64,000 nt of DNA from Pseudomonas sp. BN102 (lineage in GTDB: Bacteria; Pseudomonadota; Gammaproteobacteria; Pseudomonadales; Pseudomonadaceae). The position numbers were made by a program, and so were the translations under genes. The notes under the pieces are model-generated. The model was given only the letters and a program-made list of their open reading frames with translations. It was not told where the DNA came from and did no database searches. This document shows, one piece after another, positions 33,308-42,348 of this stretch. The stretch covers positions 124,001-188,000 of the forward strand of contig NZ_SSON01000065.1 of assembly GCF_029871245.1 (NCBI RefSeq). Direction: 5' to 3'. Numbering within the stretch: the first letter of the stretch is position 1; the number at the start of each line of letters is the position of its first letter.

Positions 33308-34492
33308 TCAGGCCACCACCGGCCCCGGCGCATGCGCCGGCGTCCTCGGAAACACCAGCGCCGCCGCGAAGGTCAGCGCTGCAAACCCCGTCAGCACCAG
33401 ATAAAGCCCCGTCAGCCCCTGCCTCGGCTCGATGAAAGCAATCATCGGAATAGCCGCCGCGCTGGCGCCGAAGGACAGGAAGTAACGCAGGGCGAAGACC
33501 CTTGCCTGCCACTGCGGCGCGACGAAGTTGGCGACCATCGAGTCGTTCACCGTCACCTGGCCGAACACGGCGAACATGAAGGCTGCTCCCAGCAGTATCA
33601 CCACCCAGCCATCAGCCCAGGCCATGGCCAGCAGCAAGGGTGCCTGACAGAAAGTGAGCAGCACGAAGGGCAGCTTCAGACTGACTCGGTCGATCACCCG
33701 GCCGATCAGCAGCTGAGCAACGGCACCGAAGGCATAGGCCAGACTGACCACCAGGCCGAGGGTTTCGGGCGCGGCGAACAGGTCCTGCAGGCGCTCCTGG
33801 AACAACTTCGGATAGGTCACGGTGGAAGTGTTGAACACCACCCCGCCGGTGGCGGTCACCAGCGCCAGCACACCGAATACCAGTGGCATCGAACCCCCTC
33901 CCCCGGCCCCCGCACGCCGGGCCCCGGCGACAGCCGGCGGCGGTGCTCCATCGCGCACGCAACGGGCGAACCAGAAACCCAGCAGCAGCGCCACGGTTCC
34001 CGGCAGGATGAATGCCGCGCGCCAGCCGAAGTGCGCGGTGAGGAAGCCGGTGAGCAAGGCGGCGAAGGCCACGCCGAGATTGCCCCACATGCCGTTGATG
34101 CCGATCTCCCGTCCGCGATTTTCGGCATGGGCCACCAGCATGGCAGTGCCCACCGGGTGGTAGATGGCGGCGAACACGCCCACCAGGGTCAGGCCGGCCA
34201 CCAGGGTCGGTACCGATGAACTCAGGCCGGTGAAGATGGCGGCGGCGCCAATACCGAGGAAGAACAGCAACAGCATCTGCCGCCGGCTCCAGCGGTCGCC
34301 GAGCCAGCCGGCAGGTAGCGAGCAGGCACCGAAGGCGATGAAGCCGCCCAGGGACAGTCCGATCAGCTCGCCGTAGCCAAGGCCGAAATCGCGGCCCATG
34401 CCCAGTACGGCGGCCGGGAAGATCAGCATGAACATGTGGTCGATCACATGGGCGGCATTGATGAAGCGGATAACGGTTCGAGGTCGATTCAT
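33308..34492 (-). CDS. MFS transporter
   Basis: A 394-residue protein with about 12 hydrophobic segments. The first-loop motif is GWLGDRWSRRQMLL, typical of MFS, and the opening MNRPRTVIRFINAAHVIDHMFML is seen in a subfamily close to fosmidomycin-resistance/NimT-like carriers. Substrate unknown. It is divergent from an AraC regulator (83-base gap), the same arrangement as PA3926-PA3927, so the regulator probably controls its expression. It converges on the thiolase and is separated from it by a terminator and a REP element. Confidence 0.88.
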   Translation of the reverse strand: MNRPRTVIRFINAAHVIDHMFMLIFPAAVLGMGRDFGLGYGELIGLSLGGFIAFGACSLPAGWLGDRWSRRQMLLLFFLGIGAAAIFTGLSSSVPTLVAGLTLVGVFAAIYHPVGTAMLVAHAENRGREIGINGMWGNLGVAFAALLTGFLTAHFGWRAAFILPGTVALLLGFWFARCVRDGAPPPAVAGARRAGAGGGGSMPLVFGVLALVTATGGVVFNTSTVTYPKLFQERLQDLFAAPETLGLVVSLAYAFGAVAQLLIGRVIDRVSLKLPFVLLTFCQAPLLLAMAWADGWVVILLGAAFMFAVFGQVTVNDSMVANFVAPQWQARVFALRYFLSFGASAAAIPMIAFIEPRQGLTGLYLVLTGFAALTFAAALVFPRTPAHAPGPVVA

Positions 34493-34575
34493 GGCAGCGG
34501 CATTGGCGGTTGGAATGCCCCCATGCTAGGTTGGCGGCAAATATCCAACCTGCCATAAAAGTCATCAAATCAGAC

Positions 34576-35358
34576 ATGCTGCTCAAACTGCATCGCCAGG
34601 GGCGCATGAGTGCCGTGGCCCGCGACTACCAGGACGGAGCCCTGGTCGAACGACACCGTCATGACGAAGCCCAGTTCCTCTACGCCGCCCAGGGCCTGAT
34701 GCGCCTGGTCACCGCCGCGGGTGCCTGGGTGATCCCGCCGACGCGTGCGGTGTGGATTCCGCCCGGGGTCGAGCACCAGATCTTCATGTCCGGCCAGGTG
34801 CAGATGCGCACACTGTTCATTAGCGCCGAAGCCGCGCCCACCTCGCTGGACGACTGCTGCGTGCTAGCCGTGTCGCCGCTGTTGCGGGAGCTGATACTGC
34901 GCGCGATCCAGTTGGAAGAGGCCGCTGACGCCGAAGAACACCGCAACCTGACCCAGCGGCTGATCCTCCACGAGATCGCCGCCCTGGAGCGCATGCCGCT
35001 GCACCTGCCGATGCCGGAAGACCGCCGCCTGCGCGCCATCTGCCTGGCCCTGCTACAGACCCCGGAGCAGGACCGGACGCTGGAAGACTGGGGGCTGGAA
35101 GTGGGCGCCAGCAGCCGCACCCTGGCCCGGCTTTTCGCCCGCGAACTGGCTATGGGCTTCAACGAGTGGCGCCAGCAACTGCGCCTGACCCAAGCCCTGC
35201 CCCGGCTGCTCGCCGGACAGAGCGTGCAGCAGGTGGCAATCGATCTGGGCTACGGCAGCGGACGAGCCTTCAGCGCCATGTTTCGGCGCCTGCTGGGGGA
35301 GAACCCGAGGGAGTACATGGCCAACCTGGGACGGCTGGCCACGCTGGAGAACACTTGA
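34576..35358 (+). CDS. AraC-family regulator with cupin N-domain
   Basis: A 260-residue regulator. The N-terminal cupin sensor has HRHDEAQFLYAAQG and WVIPPTRAVWIPPGVEHQIFMSG; the C-terminal HTH region has LEVGASSRTLARLFARELAMGF and VAIDLGYGSGRAFSAMFRRLLGENPREYM. This is the NimR/YeaM type, which usually represses or activates an adjacent exporter. Start chosen as the ATG at 34576, because the 22 residues upstream (from 34510) overlap the MFS promoter; the ribosome binding site is weak. Ligand unknown. Confidence 0.87.
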   Translation: MLLKLHRQGRMSAVARDYQDGALVERHRHDEAQFLYAAQGLMRLVTAAGAWVIPPTRAVWIPPGVEHQIFMSGQVQMRTLFISAEAAPTSLDDCCVLAVSPLLRELILRAIQLEEAADAEEHRNLTQRLILHEIAALERMPLHLPMPEDRRLRAICLALLQTPEQDRTLEDWGLEVGASSRTLARLFARELAMGFNEWRQQLRLTQALPRLLAGQSVQQVAIDLGYGSGRAFSAMFRRLLGENPREYMANLGRLATLENT

Positions 35359-35400
35359 TAGCAACTCACACCGGACCAATGCTCCGGCACCCTCTCTACC

Positions 35401-35479
35401 GTAGGGTGTGCCATGCGCACCGGGTCCGGGCTCGAAGTCCGTACCATCCGCGAAAGCCGGTGCGCACAGCGCACCCTAC
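35401..35479. repeat. REP-like inverted repeat (GTAGGGTGCGC family)
   Basis: GTAGGGTGTGCCATGCGCACCG is answered by CGGTGCGCACAGCGCACCCTAC. It fills the gap between convergent AraC and LysE-type genes; no terminator-like T run is seen, so the repeat may itself end transcripts. Confidence 0.75.
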
Positions 35480-35524
35480 CCTGCTGACCCGCCGCCGGCT
35501 TGCTCTCCGGTAGGGACGGGCCGG

Positions 35525-36154
35525 CTACTTGAGCTCGGTGAAAGCCAGCTTGATCCCCAGCCCCACCAGTACGGCGCCCATCAACCGGTCGAACCAGTGG
35601 CCCATGCGGGCGAAGCCGGCGCGCACGCGTCGCTGGCTGAACAGCAGGGCCACCAGGCTGAACCAGGCGGCGGTCGCGCAGGCCAGGTAGACGCCATAAC
35701 CGGCCTGCACCGTCAGCGGCGTATGCGGATCGATGACCACGGTGAACAGCGACAGGAAGAACAGCGTCGCCTTGGGGTTCAGGCCGTTGGTGACGAAGCC
35801 GGTGACGAAGGCCCCGCGCGGGCTGCGTTCGCCGGCCATCAGCGCCACCTCGGCGGCCACCGGATCGGCCGGCTTGGCGCGCAAGGCCTTGATGCCGATG
35901 TACAGCAGGTAGGCGGCCGCCGCCCATTTCAACGCGTTGAACAGCATGATCGACTGGGAGACGATCAGGCCGATGCCCAGCAGCGAATAGGCCACATGCA
36001 CGAAGATCCCGGCGCCCACGCCCAGGGCTGTCCAGGTGCCGGCGCGTCGGCCGTGGGCCACGCTCTCGCGCACCACGATGGCGAAGTCCGGCCCTGGGCT
36101 GGCCACGGCCAGCAGGTGGATCAGGGCAACGGTGAGGAATTCCGTCCAGTACAT
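35525..36154 (-). CDS. LysE/RhtB-family amino acid exporter
   Basis: A 209-residue membrane protein with about six helices. The signature of the family is near the start, AVASPGPDFAIVVRESVAHGRRAG, followed by FVTNGLNPKATLFFLSLF, the conserved N-P-K segment. The family exports amino acids and homoserine-lactone-like compounds; the substrate is not predictable. It is divergent from hprA, with 80 bases between the starts. Confidence 0.9.
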   Translation of the reverse strand: MYWTEFLTVALIHLLAVASPGPDFAIVVRESVAHGRRAGTWTALGVGAGIFVHVAYSLLGIGLIVSQSIMLFNALKWAAAAYLLYIGIKALRAKPADPVAAEVALMAGERSPRGAFVTGFVTNGLNPKATLFFLSLFTVVIDPHTPLTVQAGYGVYLACATAAWFSLVALLFSQRRVRAGFARMGHWFDRLMGAVLVGLGIKLAFTELK

Positions 36155-36234
36155 TGGACCTCCGATGGATGTGACGGGCTCTGATAGGCTGACAACCTTA
36201 CGCCTTCAATCGATTCGGAAAAAAGGTACAGCTG

Positions 36235-37200
36235 ATGACGAACTGCACCCGCGCCGTCTTCCTCGACCATGCCTCCCTCGACCTCGGGGACCTCGACCTG
36301 GATCCGCTTCGCCAGGTCTTCGGCGAACTTGAACTGCACGACCAGACCAGCCACCGGGATGTGGTGGAGCGTCTCCGGGGCGCGCAGGTGGCCATCACCA
36401 ACAAGGTGCTGATCGACGCCGCTGCCATCGCCGCCCTGCCGGATCTGAAGCTGATCCTGGTCAGCGCCACCGGCACCAACAACGTCGACCTCGCAGCCGC
36501 CCGCGCCCATGGCGTGACCGTATGCAACTGCCAGGGCTACGGCACCCCTGCCGTGGCCCAGCACACCCTGATGCTGCTGCTCAACCTGGCCACCCGCTTC
36601 GCCGACTACCGCGACGCCGTACGCCATGACCGCTGGCAGAGGGCGAGCCAGTTCTGCCTGCTGGACTTCCCCATAGTCGAACTGCAGGGCAAGACCCTTG
36701 GCCTGCTCGGCCACGGCGAACTGGGCAGCGCGGTGGGCCGCCTGGCCGAAGCCTTCGGCATGCACGTGCTGCTCGGCGCCCTGCCCGGCCGGCCACCGCG
36801 GGATGACCGCCTGCCCCTGGCCGAATTGCTGCCGCAGGTCGATGCCCTGTCCCTGCACTGCCCGCTCAACGAACACACCCGCAACCTGATCGACGCCGAG
36901 GAGCTGGCGCTGATGAAGCCCGGCGCCTTCCTGATCAACACCGCCCGTGGCGGCCTGGTCAACGAGCGCGCCCTTGCCGACGCCCTGCGCCGTGGCCACC
37001 TCGGCGGCGCCGCCACCGACGTGCTGACCCAGGAGCCGCCGAAGGACGGCAACCCGCTGCTGGCCTCCGACATCCCCCGACTGATCGTCACCCCGCACAA
37101 CGCCTGGGGCAGCCGCGAGGCGCGGCAGCGCATCGTGTTGCAGATGACCGAGAACGCCGAAGCCTGGTTGAAGGAAATGCCTCGCCGCATGGTCAGCTAG
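36235..37200 (+). CDS. hprA: D-2-hydroxyacid dehydrogenase, glycerate/hydroxypyruvate type
   Basis: A 321-residue NAD-dependent dehydrogenase. The Rossmann motif is [13 protein letters not shown] (about residue 155); catalytic residues lie in [23 protein letters not shown] (Arg), DVLTQEPP (Glu) and VTPHNAWGS (His). It interconverts glycerate and hydroxypyruvate, a step of serine/glyoxylate metabolism. The symbol follows remembered synteny (PA4626 hprA next to rsmC). The start at 36235 lies directly after AAAAGGTACAGCTG. A GC-rich Ala-heavy interior is normal for the genome. Confidence 0.88.
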   Translation: MTNCTRAVFLDHASLDLGDLDLDPLRQVFGELELHDQTSHRDVVERLRGAQVAITNKVLIDAAAIAALPDLKLILVSATGTNNVDLAAARAHGVTVCNCQGYGTPAVAQHTLMLLLNLATRFADYRDAVRHDRWQRASQFCLLDFPIVELQGKTLGLLGHGELGSAVGRLAEAFGMHVLLGALPGRPPRDDRLPLAELLPQVDALSLHCPLNEHTRNLIDAEELALMKPGAFLINTARGGLVNERALADALRRGHLGGAATDVLTQEPPKDGNPLLASDIPRLIVTPHNAWGSREARQRIVLQMTENAEAWLKEMPRRMVS

Positions 37201-37249
37201 GCCCTATGAGATTCTGATAAAATTCGCGGTTTTTATCAGGATCTACCCC

Positions 37250-38248
37250 ATGGACCCGCGCAGCGAAGTACTGCTTCGACAGGCCGAACTGTTCCAGGGC
37301 GCGCTGCTTCTGGCCGGCCTGCCCGCTGACGACCTGCTGGGCCAACTGCCCCAGGCCAGCGGCTGGAGCTGGCATGCCGGTGAGCATGCAACCCTGGAAG
37401 CCCGCTTTGCCGGACGTACCCGGTTCGACGTGACGCCGCCCGAAACGCCCTTCGACAGCGCCGTGGTGTTCCTGCCGAAATCCCGCGAACTGACCGACTA
37501 CCTGCTGGCCGCCCTCGCCGCGCTCCTGCCCGGCAAGGCGCTGTACCTGGTCGGCGAGAAACGCGCCGGCATCGAACGTGCCGCCAAGCAACTCGTCCCC
37601 TTCGGCACGCCGCGAAAGCTCGACAGCGCCCGCCATTGCCAGCTGTGGAAGATCGATGTCGAGCAGGCGCCCGCGGTGCCCGACCTCGAACGACTCGCCC
37701 AGCGCTACAGCCTTGACCTCGAAGACGGCCCGCTGCAGGTGATCAGCCTGCCCGGCGTGTTCAGCCATGGCCGCCTGGATCGCGGCAGCGCCCTGCTCCT
37801 GGACAACCTGGCGAAGCTGCCAACCGGCGAAGTGCTGGATTTCGGCTGCGGCGCCGGCGTGCTCGGCGCCGCCCTCAAGCGCCGCTATCCGCAGAGCCGG
37901 CTGACCCTGCTCGACGTCGACGCCTTCGCCGTCGCCAGCAGCCGCCTGACCCTGGCCGCCAATGGCCTGGAGGCAACGGTGATCGCTGGCGACGGCATCC
38001 ACGCTGCGCCGAAGCTGCTCTCGGCCATCGTCAGCAACCCGCCGTTCCACCAGGGCGTGCAAACCGATTACCAGGCCAGCGAGACGCTGCTGCGCGAAGC
38101 CGGCCGGCACCTGCTGGTGGGCGGCGAGCTGCGCCTGGTGGCCAACAGCTTCCTCAAGTACCAGCCCCTGATCGAACAGCACCTGGGCGGTTGCCGCACC
38201 CTCGCCGAAGGGGATGGCTTCCGCATCTACAGCGCCCGCCGCAAATGA
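37250..38248 (+). CDS. rsmC: 16S rRNA (guanine1207-N2)-methyltransferase RsmC
   Basis: A 332-residue methyltransferase with the duplicated RsmC architecture: an N-terminal degenerate half (about 1-165) and a C-terminal catalytic half. The SAM motif is [14 protein letters not shown] (about residue 200) and the catalytic NPPF motif is [13 protein letters not shown] (about residue 263), typical of N2-guanine methyltransferases. It methylates G1207 of 16S rRNA in the 30S subunit. It follows hprA by 49 bases and probably has its own AT-rich promoter (AAAATTCGCGGTTTTTATCAGG region). Confidence 0.93.
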   Translation: MDPRSEVLLRQAELFQGALLLAGLPADDLLGQLPQASGWSWHAGEHATLEARFAGRTRFDVTPPETPFDSAVVFLPKSRELTDYLLAALAALLPGKALYLVGEKRAGIERAAKQLVPFGTPRKLDSARHCQLWKIDVEQAPAVPDLERLAQRYSLDLEDGPLQVISLPGVFSHGRLDRGSALLLDNLAKLPTGEVLDFGCGAGVLGAALKRRYPQSRLTLLDVDAFAVASSRLTLAANGLEATVIAGDGIHAAPKLLSAIVSNPPFHQGVQTDYQASETLLREAGRHLLVGGELRLVANSFLKYQPLIEQHLGGCRTLAEGDGFRIYSARRK

Positions 38249-38280
38249 CCGGCGGGCGCCCGCGCCCCATCCATACTCAA

Positions 38281-38337
38281 GCGGCACGCCAGAAGCCGCA
38301 CCATGCCCGGTAGAGGCCGGGCAACCTGGAGTTTTTC
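38281..38337 (+). promoter_or_regulatory. lysP leader with two tandem hairpins
   Basis: GCGGC...GCCGC (38281-38299) and a perfect 7-bp hairpin TGCCCGG-TAGAGG-CCGGGCA (38304-38323) lie just before the TGGAG ribosome binding site and a TTTTT stretch that precedes the TTG start. They may end rsmC transcripts or shape lysP translation; this does not match the lysine riboswitch. Confidence 0.45.
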
Positions 38338-39813
38338 TTGACTGACCTCAACACTGCCAACACCCGGGCCGCCAGCGACGGCCTGCACCGCTCGCTGAAG
38401 CCCCGCCACCTGAACATGATCGCCATCGGCGGCTCCATCGGCACCGGCCTCTTCGTCGCCTCCGGCGCCACAGTGGCCACCGCCGGCCCGGGCGGCGCCC
38501 TGCTGGCCTATGCGCTGATCGGGCTGATGGTCTACTTCCTCATGACCAGCCTCGGCGAAATGGCCGCGCACATTCCGGTTTCCGGCTCGTTCAGCACCTA
38601 TGGCAGCCGCTTCGTAGACGATGGCTTCGGCTTCGCCCTGGGCTGGAACTACTGGTACAACTGGGCGGTGACCATCGCCGCCGAGCTGGTGGCGGCACAG
38701 CTGATCATGAGCTTCTGGCTGCCGGAGGTGCCGGGCATCTACTGGAGCGGTCTGTTCCTCGGCCTGATGTTCCTGCTCAACGTGATATCGGTGAAGGGCT
38801 TCGGCGAGAGCGAGTTCTGGTTCGCTCTGATCAAGGTGATAGCCGTAGTCGTGTTCATCGCCATCGGCCTGGCCACCATCTTCGGCATCATGGGTGGCGT
38901 CGAAGCCCCCGGCTTCAGCAACTTCACCCAGGGCGACGCCCCCTTCGTCGGTGGCCTGCAGACCATGGTCGGGGTGGCGATGATCGCCGGTTTCTCCTTC
39001 CAGGGCACCGAGCTGATCGGCATCGCCGCCGGCGAGTCGGAGAATCCGAAGAAGAACATCCCCATCGCCATCCGCCAGGTGTTCTGGCGCATCCTGATGT
39101 TCTACGTCCTGGCCATCTTCGTGATCGGCATGCTGATTCCCTACACCGATCCGAACCTGCTGAAAAATGACGCCAGCGACATCAGTGTCTCGCCCTTTAC
39201 CCTGCTCTTCGAACGCGCCGGCTTTGCCGCCGCGGCCAGCGTGATGAACGCGGTGATCCTTACCGCCATCCTCTCCGCCGGCAACTCGGGCATGTACGCC
39301 TCCACCCGCATGCTTTACAACCTGGCGCTTGCGGGCAAGGCGCCGAAACTCTTCGCCCGCCTGTCCGCCAGCGGCGTGCCGCGCAACGCCCTGTACGCCA
39401 CCACCCTGGTAGGTGCGCTGTGCTTCTTCACCTCGATCGTCGGTGATTCGACCCTCTACACCTGGCTACTGAACACCTCGGGCATGTGCGGCTTCATCGC
39501 CTGGCTGGGAATCGCCATCTCCCACTACCGCTTCCGCAAGGGCTATCTGGCCCAGGGCGGACGCCTCGAGGACCTGCCCTACCGCGCCAAGCTGTTCCCC
39601 TTCGGCCCGTTGTTCGCCTTCTGCCTCTGCCTGCTGATCACCCTGGGGCAGAATTACCAGGCATTCTTCGGCGAGCGCATCGACTGGGCCGGGCTGGTCG
39701 CCACCTACATCAGCCTGCCGCTGTTCCTTGCCATCTGGCTTGGTTATCGATTCAAGAAAGGCAGCCGTCTGGTGCGCTATTCGGAAATGGACGTGCGCGC
39801 CGTCGACAGCTGA
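38338..39813 (+). CDS. lysP: Amino acid permease, LysP-like (APC superfamily)
   Basis: A 491-residue transporter with 12 hydrophobic segments. The family signature MIAIGGSIGTGLFVASGATVATAGPGGALLAYALIG begins helix 1, and helix 6 has AGFSFQGTELIGIAAGESENP. The length and the motif match lysine-specific permease LysP; the gene after rsmC in P. aeruginosa (PA4628) carries that name. The start is TTG at 38338 with TGGAG eight bases upstream, an unusual start codon that may lower expression. Lysine specificity is inferred. LysP-type carriers are proton symporters of the inner membrane. Confidence 0.85.
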   Translation: MTDLNTANTRAASDGLHRSLKPRHLNMIAIGGSIGTGLFVASGATVATAGPGGALLAYALIGLMVYFLMTSLGEMAAHIPVSGSFSTYGSRFVDDGFGFALGWNYWYNWAVTIAAELVAAQLIMSFWLPEVPGIYWSGLFLGLMFLLNVISVKGFGESEFWFALIKVIAVVVFIAIGLATIFGIMGGVEAPGFSNFTQGDAPFVGGLQTMVGVAMIAGFSFQGTELIGIAAGESENPKKNIPIAIRQVFWRILMFYVLAIFVIGMLIPYTDPNLLKNDASDISVSPFTLLFERAGFAAAASVMNAVILTAILSAGNSGMYASTRMLYNLALAGKAPKLFARLSASGVPRNALYATTLVGALCFFTSIVGDSTLYTWLLNTSGMCGFIAWLGIAISHYRFRKGYLAQGGRLEDLPYRAKLFPFGPLFAFCLCLLITLGQNYQAFFGERIDWAGLVATYISLPLFLAIWLGYRFKKGSRLVRYSEMDVRAVDS

Positions 39814-39867
39814 CCGCCAATTCGGGCTTGCCGGGGCAACCCGGCTTGTGCACAATGCGCCCCGTCC

Positions 39868-40033
39868 TAGGGGAGTAGTCTCCCGCGAGCGCCCTGCTCG
39901 CCCGGCATGCGTCAACACACTTGGTCCGCAGACCATGGCGCATGCGACCCCCAGCCTGCTCAGACAGGCCAGCGGTTTGACAAGACCTATGACACGAACA
40001 ACCTGACCCGGGGCGGGCAGGCTGTACGTGTCA
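39868..40033 (+). promoter_or_regulatory. yybP-ykoY manganese riboswitch
   Basis: The aptamer is recognised by its conserved blocks: GGGGAGTAG at 39870-39878, the loop CGTCAACACACTTGGT at 39910-39925, and the closing CAAGACCTATGAC at 39981-39993. These match the yybP-ykoY class, known to bind Mn2+. Downstream, GGGGCGGG can pair with CCCGCCCC right before the AGGA ribosome binding site, and TGACACG (39990-39996) can pair with CGTGTCA (40027-40033); these make a plausible expression platform. The gene it precedes is an UPF0016 exporter, the usual target in gammaproteobacteria. Confidence 0.9.
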
Positions 40034-40068
40034 TGGTGATTAGTCGACCCGCCCCCGTAGGAACCCTG

Positions 40069-40653
40069 ATGCTGGAATCCCTCTTCGTCCCGACCCTGAT
40101 CGTCGCCCTCGCCGAAATTGGCGACAAGACGCAGCTGCTCGCCCTGCTGCTGGCGGCGCGGTTCCGCAAGCCCTGGCCGATCATCTGGGGCATAGTCGCC
40201 GCCACCCTGGCCAATCATTTCGCCGCCGGCGCCGTGGGCTCCTGGGTCGCCAGTTTCTTCTCCGCCACCACCCTGAGCTGGACTCTCGCCGCGTCCTTCG
40301 CCGCCGTGGCCCTCTGGACCCTGGTGCCGGACAAGCTGGACGACGACGAAGAATCCGGGCTGAAGAAGTACGGCCCCTTCGTCACCACGCTGGTGGCGTT
40401 CTTCCTCGCCGAGATGGGCGACAAGACCCAGGTCGCCACCGTGATGTTGGCCGCCCAGTACCCGCACTTCGTGCTGGTGGTGATGGGCACCACCCTCGGC
40501 ATGCTGATCGCCAACGTGCCCGTGGTGCTGGCCGGCAACTTCGCCGCCGACCGCCTGCCGCTGACGCTCATCCGTCGCCTGGCCGCTGCAGCCTTCGCCG
40601 CCCTGGCCGCCTATGCCGTGTACCAGGCGCTGCAACTCAGCAGCCTGCTCTGA
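40069..40653 (+). CDS. UPF0016/GDT1 family manganese exporter (MneA-like)
   Basis: A 194-residue membrane protein with six hydrophobic segments in two repeats, each carrying the family motif E-x-G-D-K-T: LAEIGDKTQLLALLL (about residue 16) and LAEMGDKTQVATVML (about residue 118). The family exports Mn2+ (MneA in Vibrio, GDT1/TMEM165 in eukaryotes). Start ATG at 40069 with AGGA seven to eight bases upstream; an earlier frame start at 40033 falls in the riboswitch. The preceding yybP-ykoY riboswitch indicates induction by excess manganese. Confidence 0.93.
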   Translation: MLESLFVPTLIVALAEIGDKTQLLALLLAARFRKPWPIIWGIVAATLANHFAAGAVGSWVASFFSATTLSWTLAASFAAVALWTLVPDKLDDDEESGLKKYGPFVTTLVAFFLAEMGDKTQVATVMLAAQYPHFVLVVMGTTLGMLIANVPVVLAGNFAADRLPLTLIRRLAAAAFAALAAYAVYQALQLSSLL

Positions 40654-40656
40654 ACC

Positions 40657-40709
40657 GTAGGATGGGGCGGGCGGCGTTCCGCTGGAGCGCCGCACGCCTC
40701 ATCCACACG
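40657..40709. repeat. REP-like inverted repeat (GTAGGATG family)
   Basis: GTAGGATGGGGCGGGCGGCG pairs with CGCCGCACGCCTCATCC across an 11-base loop, with some mismatches. It lies just after the manganese exporter gene and may end its transcript. Confidence 0.6.
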
Positions 40710-40812
40710 CTCGGCCTGGCAGCAATTCCCCGGCCAACGGCGCTTCGGCCAATGGCTGGAACGTTCGTACTGCTAAAGTGGCACGCCAGATCAAGGCGCA
40801 CGGGAGCGCATC

Positions 40813-41256
40813 ATGTCACTGGACGATATGAAACGGCTGGTTCGCCAGCACATAGACCTGTCGTGGAACAAGGGCCGGCTGGCCCTGGCGGAACAACTGC
40901 AGAGCAAGGATTTCCTCTACAAGAGTTCGTTCATCAGCCGCCCCTTCAACAGCGCGACCTACTGCCAGATGGTGCAGAACATCCGCGAAGCCATGCCCGA
41001 CCTGGAAGTGGTGGTGGAGGAATGCATCGCCGAAGGCAACAAGGTGGTGACCTGGTGCACCCTGATCGGCAGCATCCAGAAGCCCGCCCTGGGCTATCCG
41101 CCCAGCGACAAGATCCTCAGCATCTCGGCCATGGCCTTCTGGACCTTCAACAGCCTGGGCGAAGTGCAGGAGATCTGCACCATGTTCGACATGGAGACCT
41201 TCCGCGCCCAGCTGGGCCTTTCGACCCAGCACCTGGCCGAGAAGGCGCTGCCCTGA
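40813..41256 (+). CDS. SnoaL-like ester cyclase family protein
   Basis: A 147-residue NTF2-fold protein beginning MSLDDMKRLVRQHIDLSWNKGR, with MVQNIREAMPDLEVVVEECIAEGNKVVTWCTLIGS and a C-terminal FDMETFRAQLGL. This is the pattern of SnoaL-like polyketide cyclases and related uncharacterised ester cyclases. The catalytic Asp/His of true cyclases cannot be assigned with confidence. It lies between the Mn exporter and the convergent epimerase, whose stop codon directly abuts its own (positions 41254-41259). Function unknown. Confidence 0.7.
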   Translation: MSLDDMKRLVRQHIDLSWNKGRLALAEQLQSKDFLYKSSFISRPFNSATYCQMVQNIREAMPDLEVVVEECIAEGNKVVTWCTLIGSIQKPALGYPPSDKILSISAMAFWTFNSLGEVQEICTMFDMETFRAQLGLSTQHLAEKALP

Positions 41257-42240
41257 TCAGAGATACCCGTTGGCCCTGAACCAGCCGATGGTGCGCGCCA
41301 AGGTGACCTCCAGCGGCGTCTCCACAACGAAACCCAGTTCGCGGCGCGCCTTGCTGCCGTCGAGGAACTGACCACCGGCCATCACCGCGATGGCCGTATC
41401 GTCCAGCTTCGGCATCTCGCCAGACAGGCGGTAACGCAGCCGCCCCAGGGCCGCCATGCCCTTGGCCATTGCCAACGGAATGGGCTGCGGCGGCGGCATG
41501 CCGAGCAGCCCGGCGATACGCTCGGTCAGCTCGGCCATCTCGATGTTATGCCCGGTCAGCAGGTAGCGCTCCCCCACCCGCCCCTTCTCCAGCGCCAGCA
41601 ACAGCCCGCGCCCGGCATCGGCCGCGTCCAGCAGGTTGCGCTGCCCGGGTACGTAGTGGGTCATCCAGCCGCCGGCGATGGCGGTGACCAGGCGCCCGGT
41701 GCTGGGCACGGCATCGAATTCGCCCAGGCACATGCCGGGAATCCCGATGACCACCGGCAGACCACTTCGGGCCTGCTCGCGGGCTTGCTCATCCAGTGCC
41801 CACTTGCTCAGCAGGTAGGCATTCTTCCAGCGCGGCATGCCTTCGTAGAACAGCCCCTCGTGGCCGGGCAGGCCTTCGGGATGGCGCGGCAGGGCGATGG
41901 CGGCACCGACGTAGAGGATGCGCGGCACATGGGCGGCCAGGCAGGCGGCATAGAAATGGTTGGTCTGGTCGAGGGCGCTGGACACTTCCTCCTGCCAGCG
42001 GCGCGGCCGCTTCGGGTAGCCGGCGGCGCAGAAGATCACGCCATCCAGGCCGTCGAGGGCGCGGGTGAGACCAGCATGGTCGAGCAGTTCGACGGGCCGG
42101 CTCTCGGCCTCCAGGTAAGCCAGTCGTTCGATCCGTGACGACGGCCGGTGGATCAGCACCAGCTGGTGCCCCGCGGCCTTCACCGCTCGAGCCGTGTGAT
42201 GGCCGAGCAGGCCGGTTGCTCCTAGTACGGCGATTTTCAC
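41257..42240 (-). CDS. NAD-dependent epimerase/dehydratase family protein
   Basis: A 327-residue extended SDR protein. The Rossmann motif is AVLGATGLLGHHTARAV at the N-terminus. The catalytic YxxxK is YLLSK (about residue 140), and the Gly-rich VVIGIPGMCLGEFD and HNIEMAELTERIA follow the usual nucleotide-sugar epimerase/dihydroflavonol reductase pattern. The substrate is unknown. It is convergent with the ester-cyclase gene and upstream of nothing on the same strand until the M48 gene. Confidence 0.85.
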   Translation of the reverse strand: MKIAVLGATGLLGHHTARAVKAAGHQLVLIHRPSSRIERLAYLEAESRPVELLDHAGLTRALDGLDGVIFCAAGYPKRPRRWQEEVSSALDQTNHFYAACLAAHVPRILYVGAAIALPRHPEGLPGHEGLFYEGMPRWKNAYLLSKWALDEQAREQARSGLPVVIGIPGMCLGEFDAVPSTGRLVTAIAGGWMTHYVPGQRNLLDAADAGRGLLLALEKGRVGERYLLTGHNIEMAELTERIAGLLGMPPPQPIPLAMAKGMAALGRLRYRLSGEMPKLDDTAIAVMAGGQFLDGSKARRELGFVVETPLEVTLARTIGWFRANGYL

Positions 42241-42348
42241 TGCAACTCCTCATCCGTTGGAGAAACGCCACCCCGGAAAGCGCGGGGCGGCGGCGAGCAG
42301 TCTAGAACGCGGGTTGCCGGGATGCCAGGAATGACAACCACAGAGGGC

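Noticed and set aside
38249-38337. A lysine riboswitch upstream of lysP
   Set aside because: Only 89 bases, two simple hairpins and none of the conserved lysine-aptamer junction sequences.
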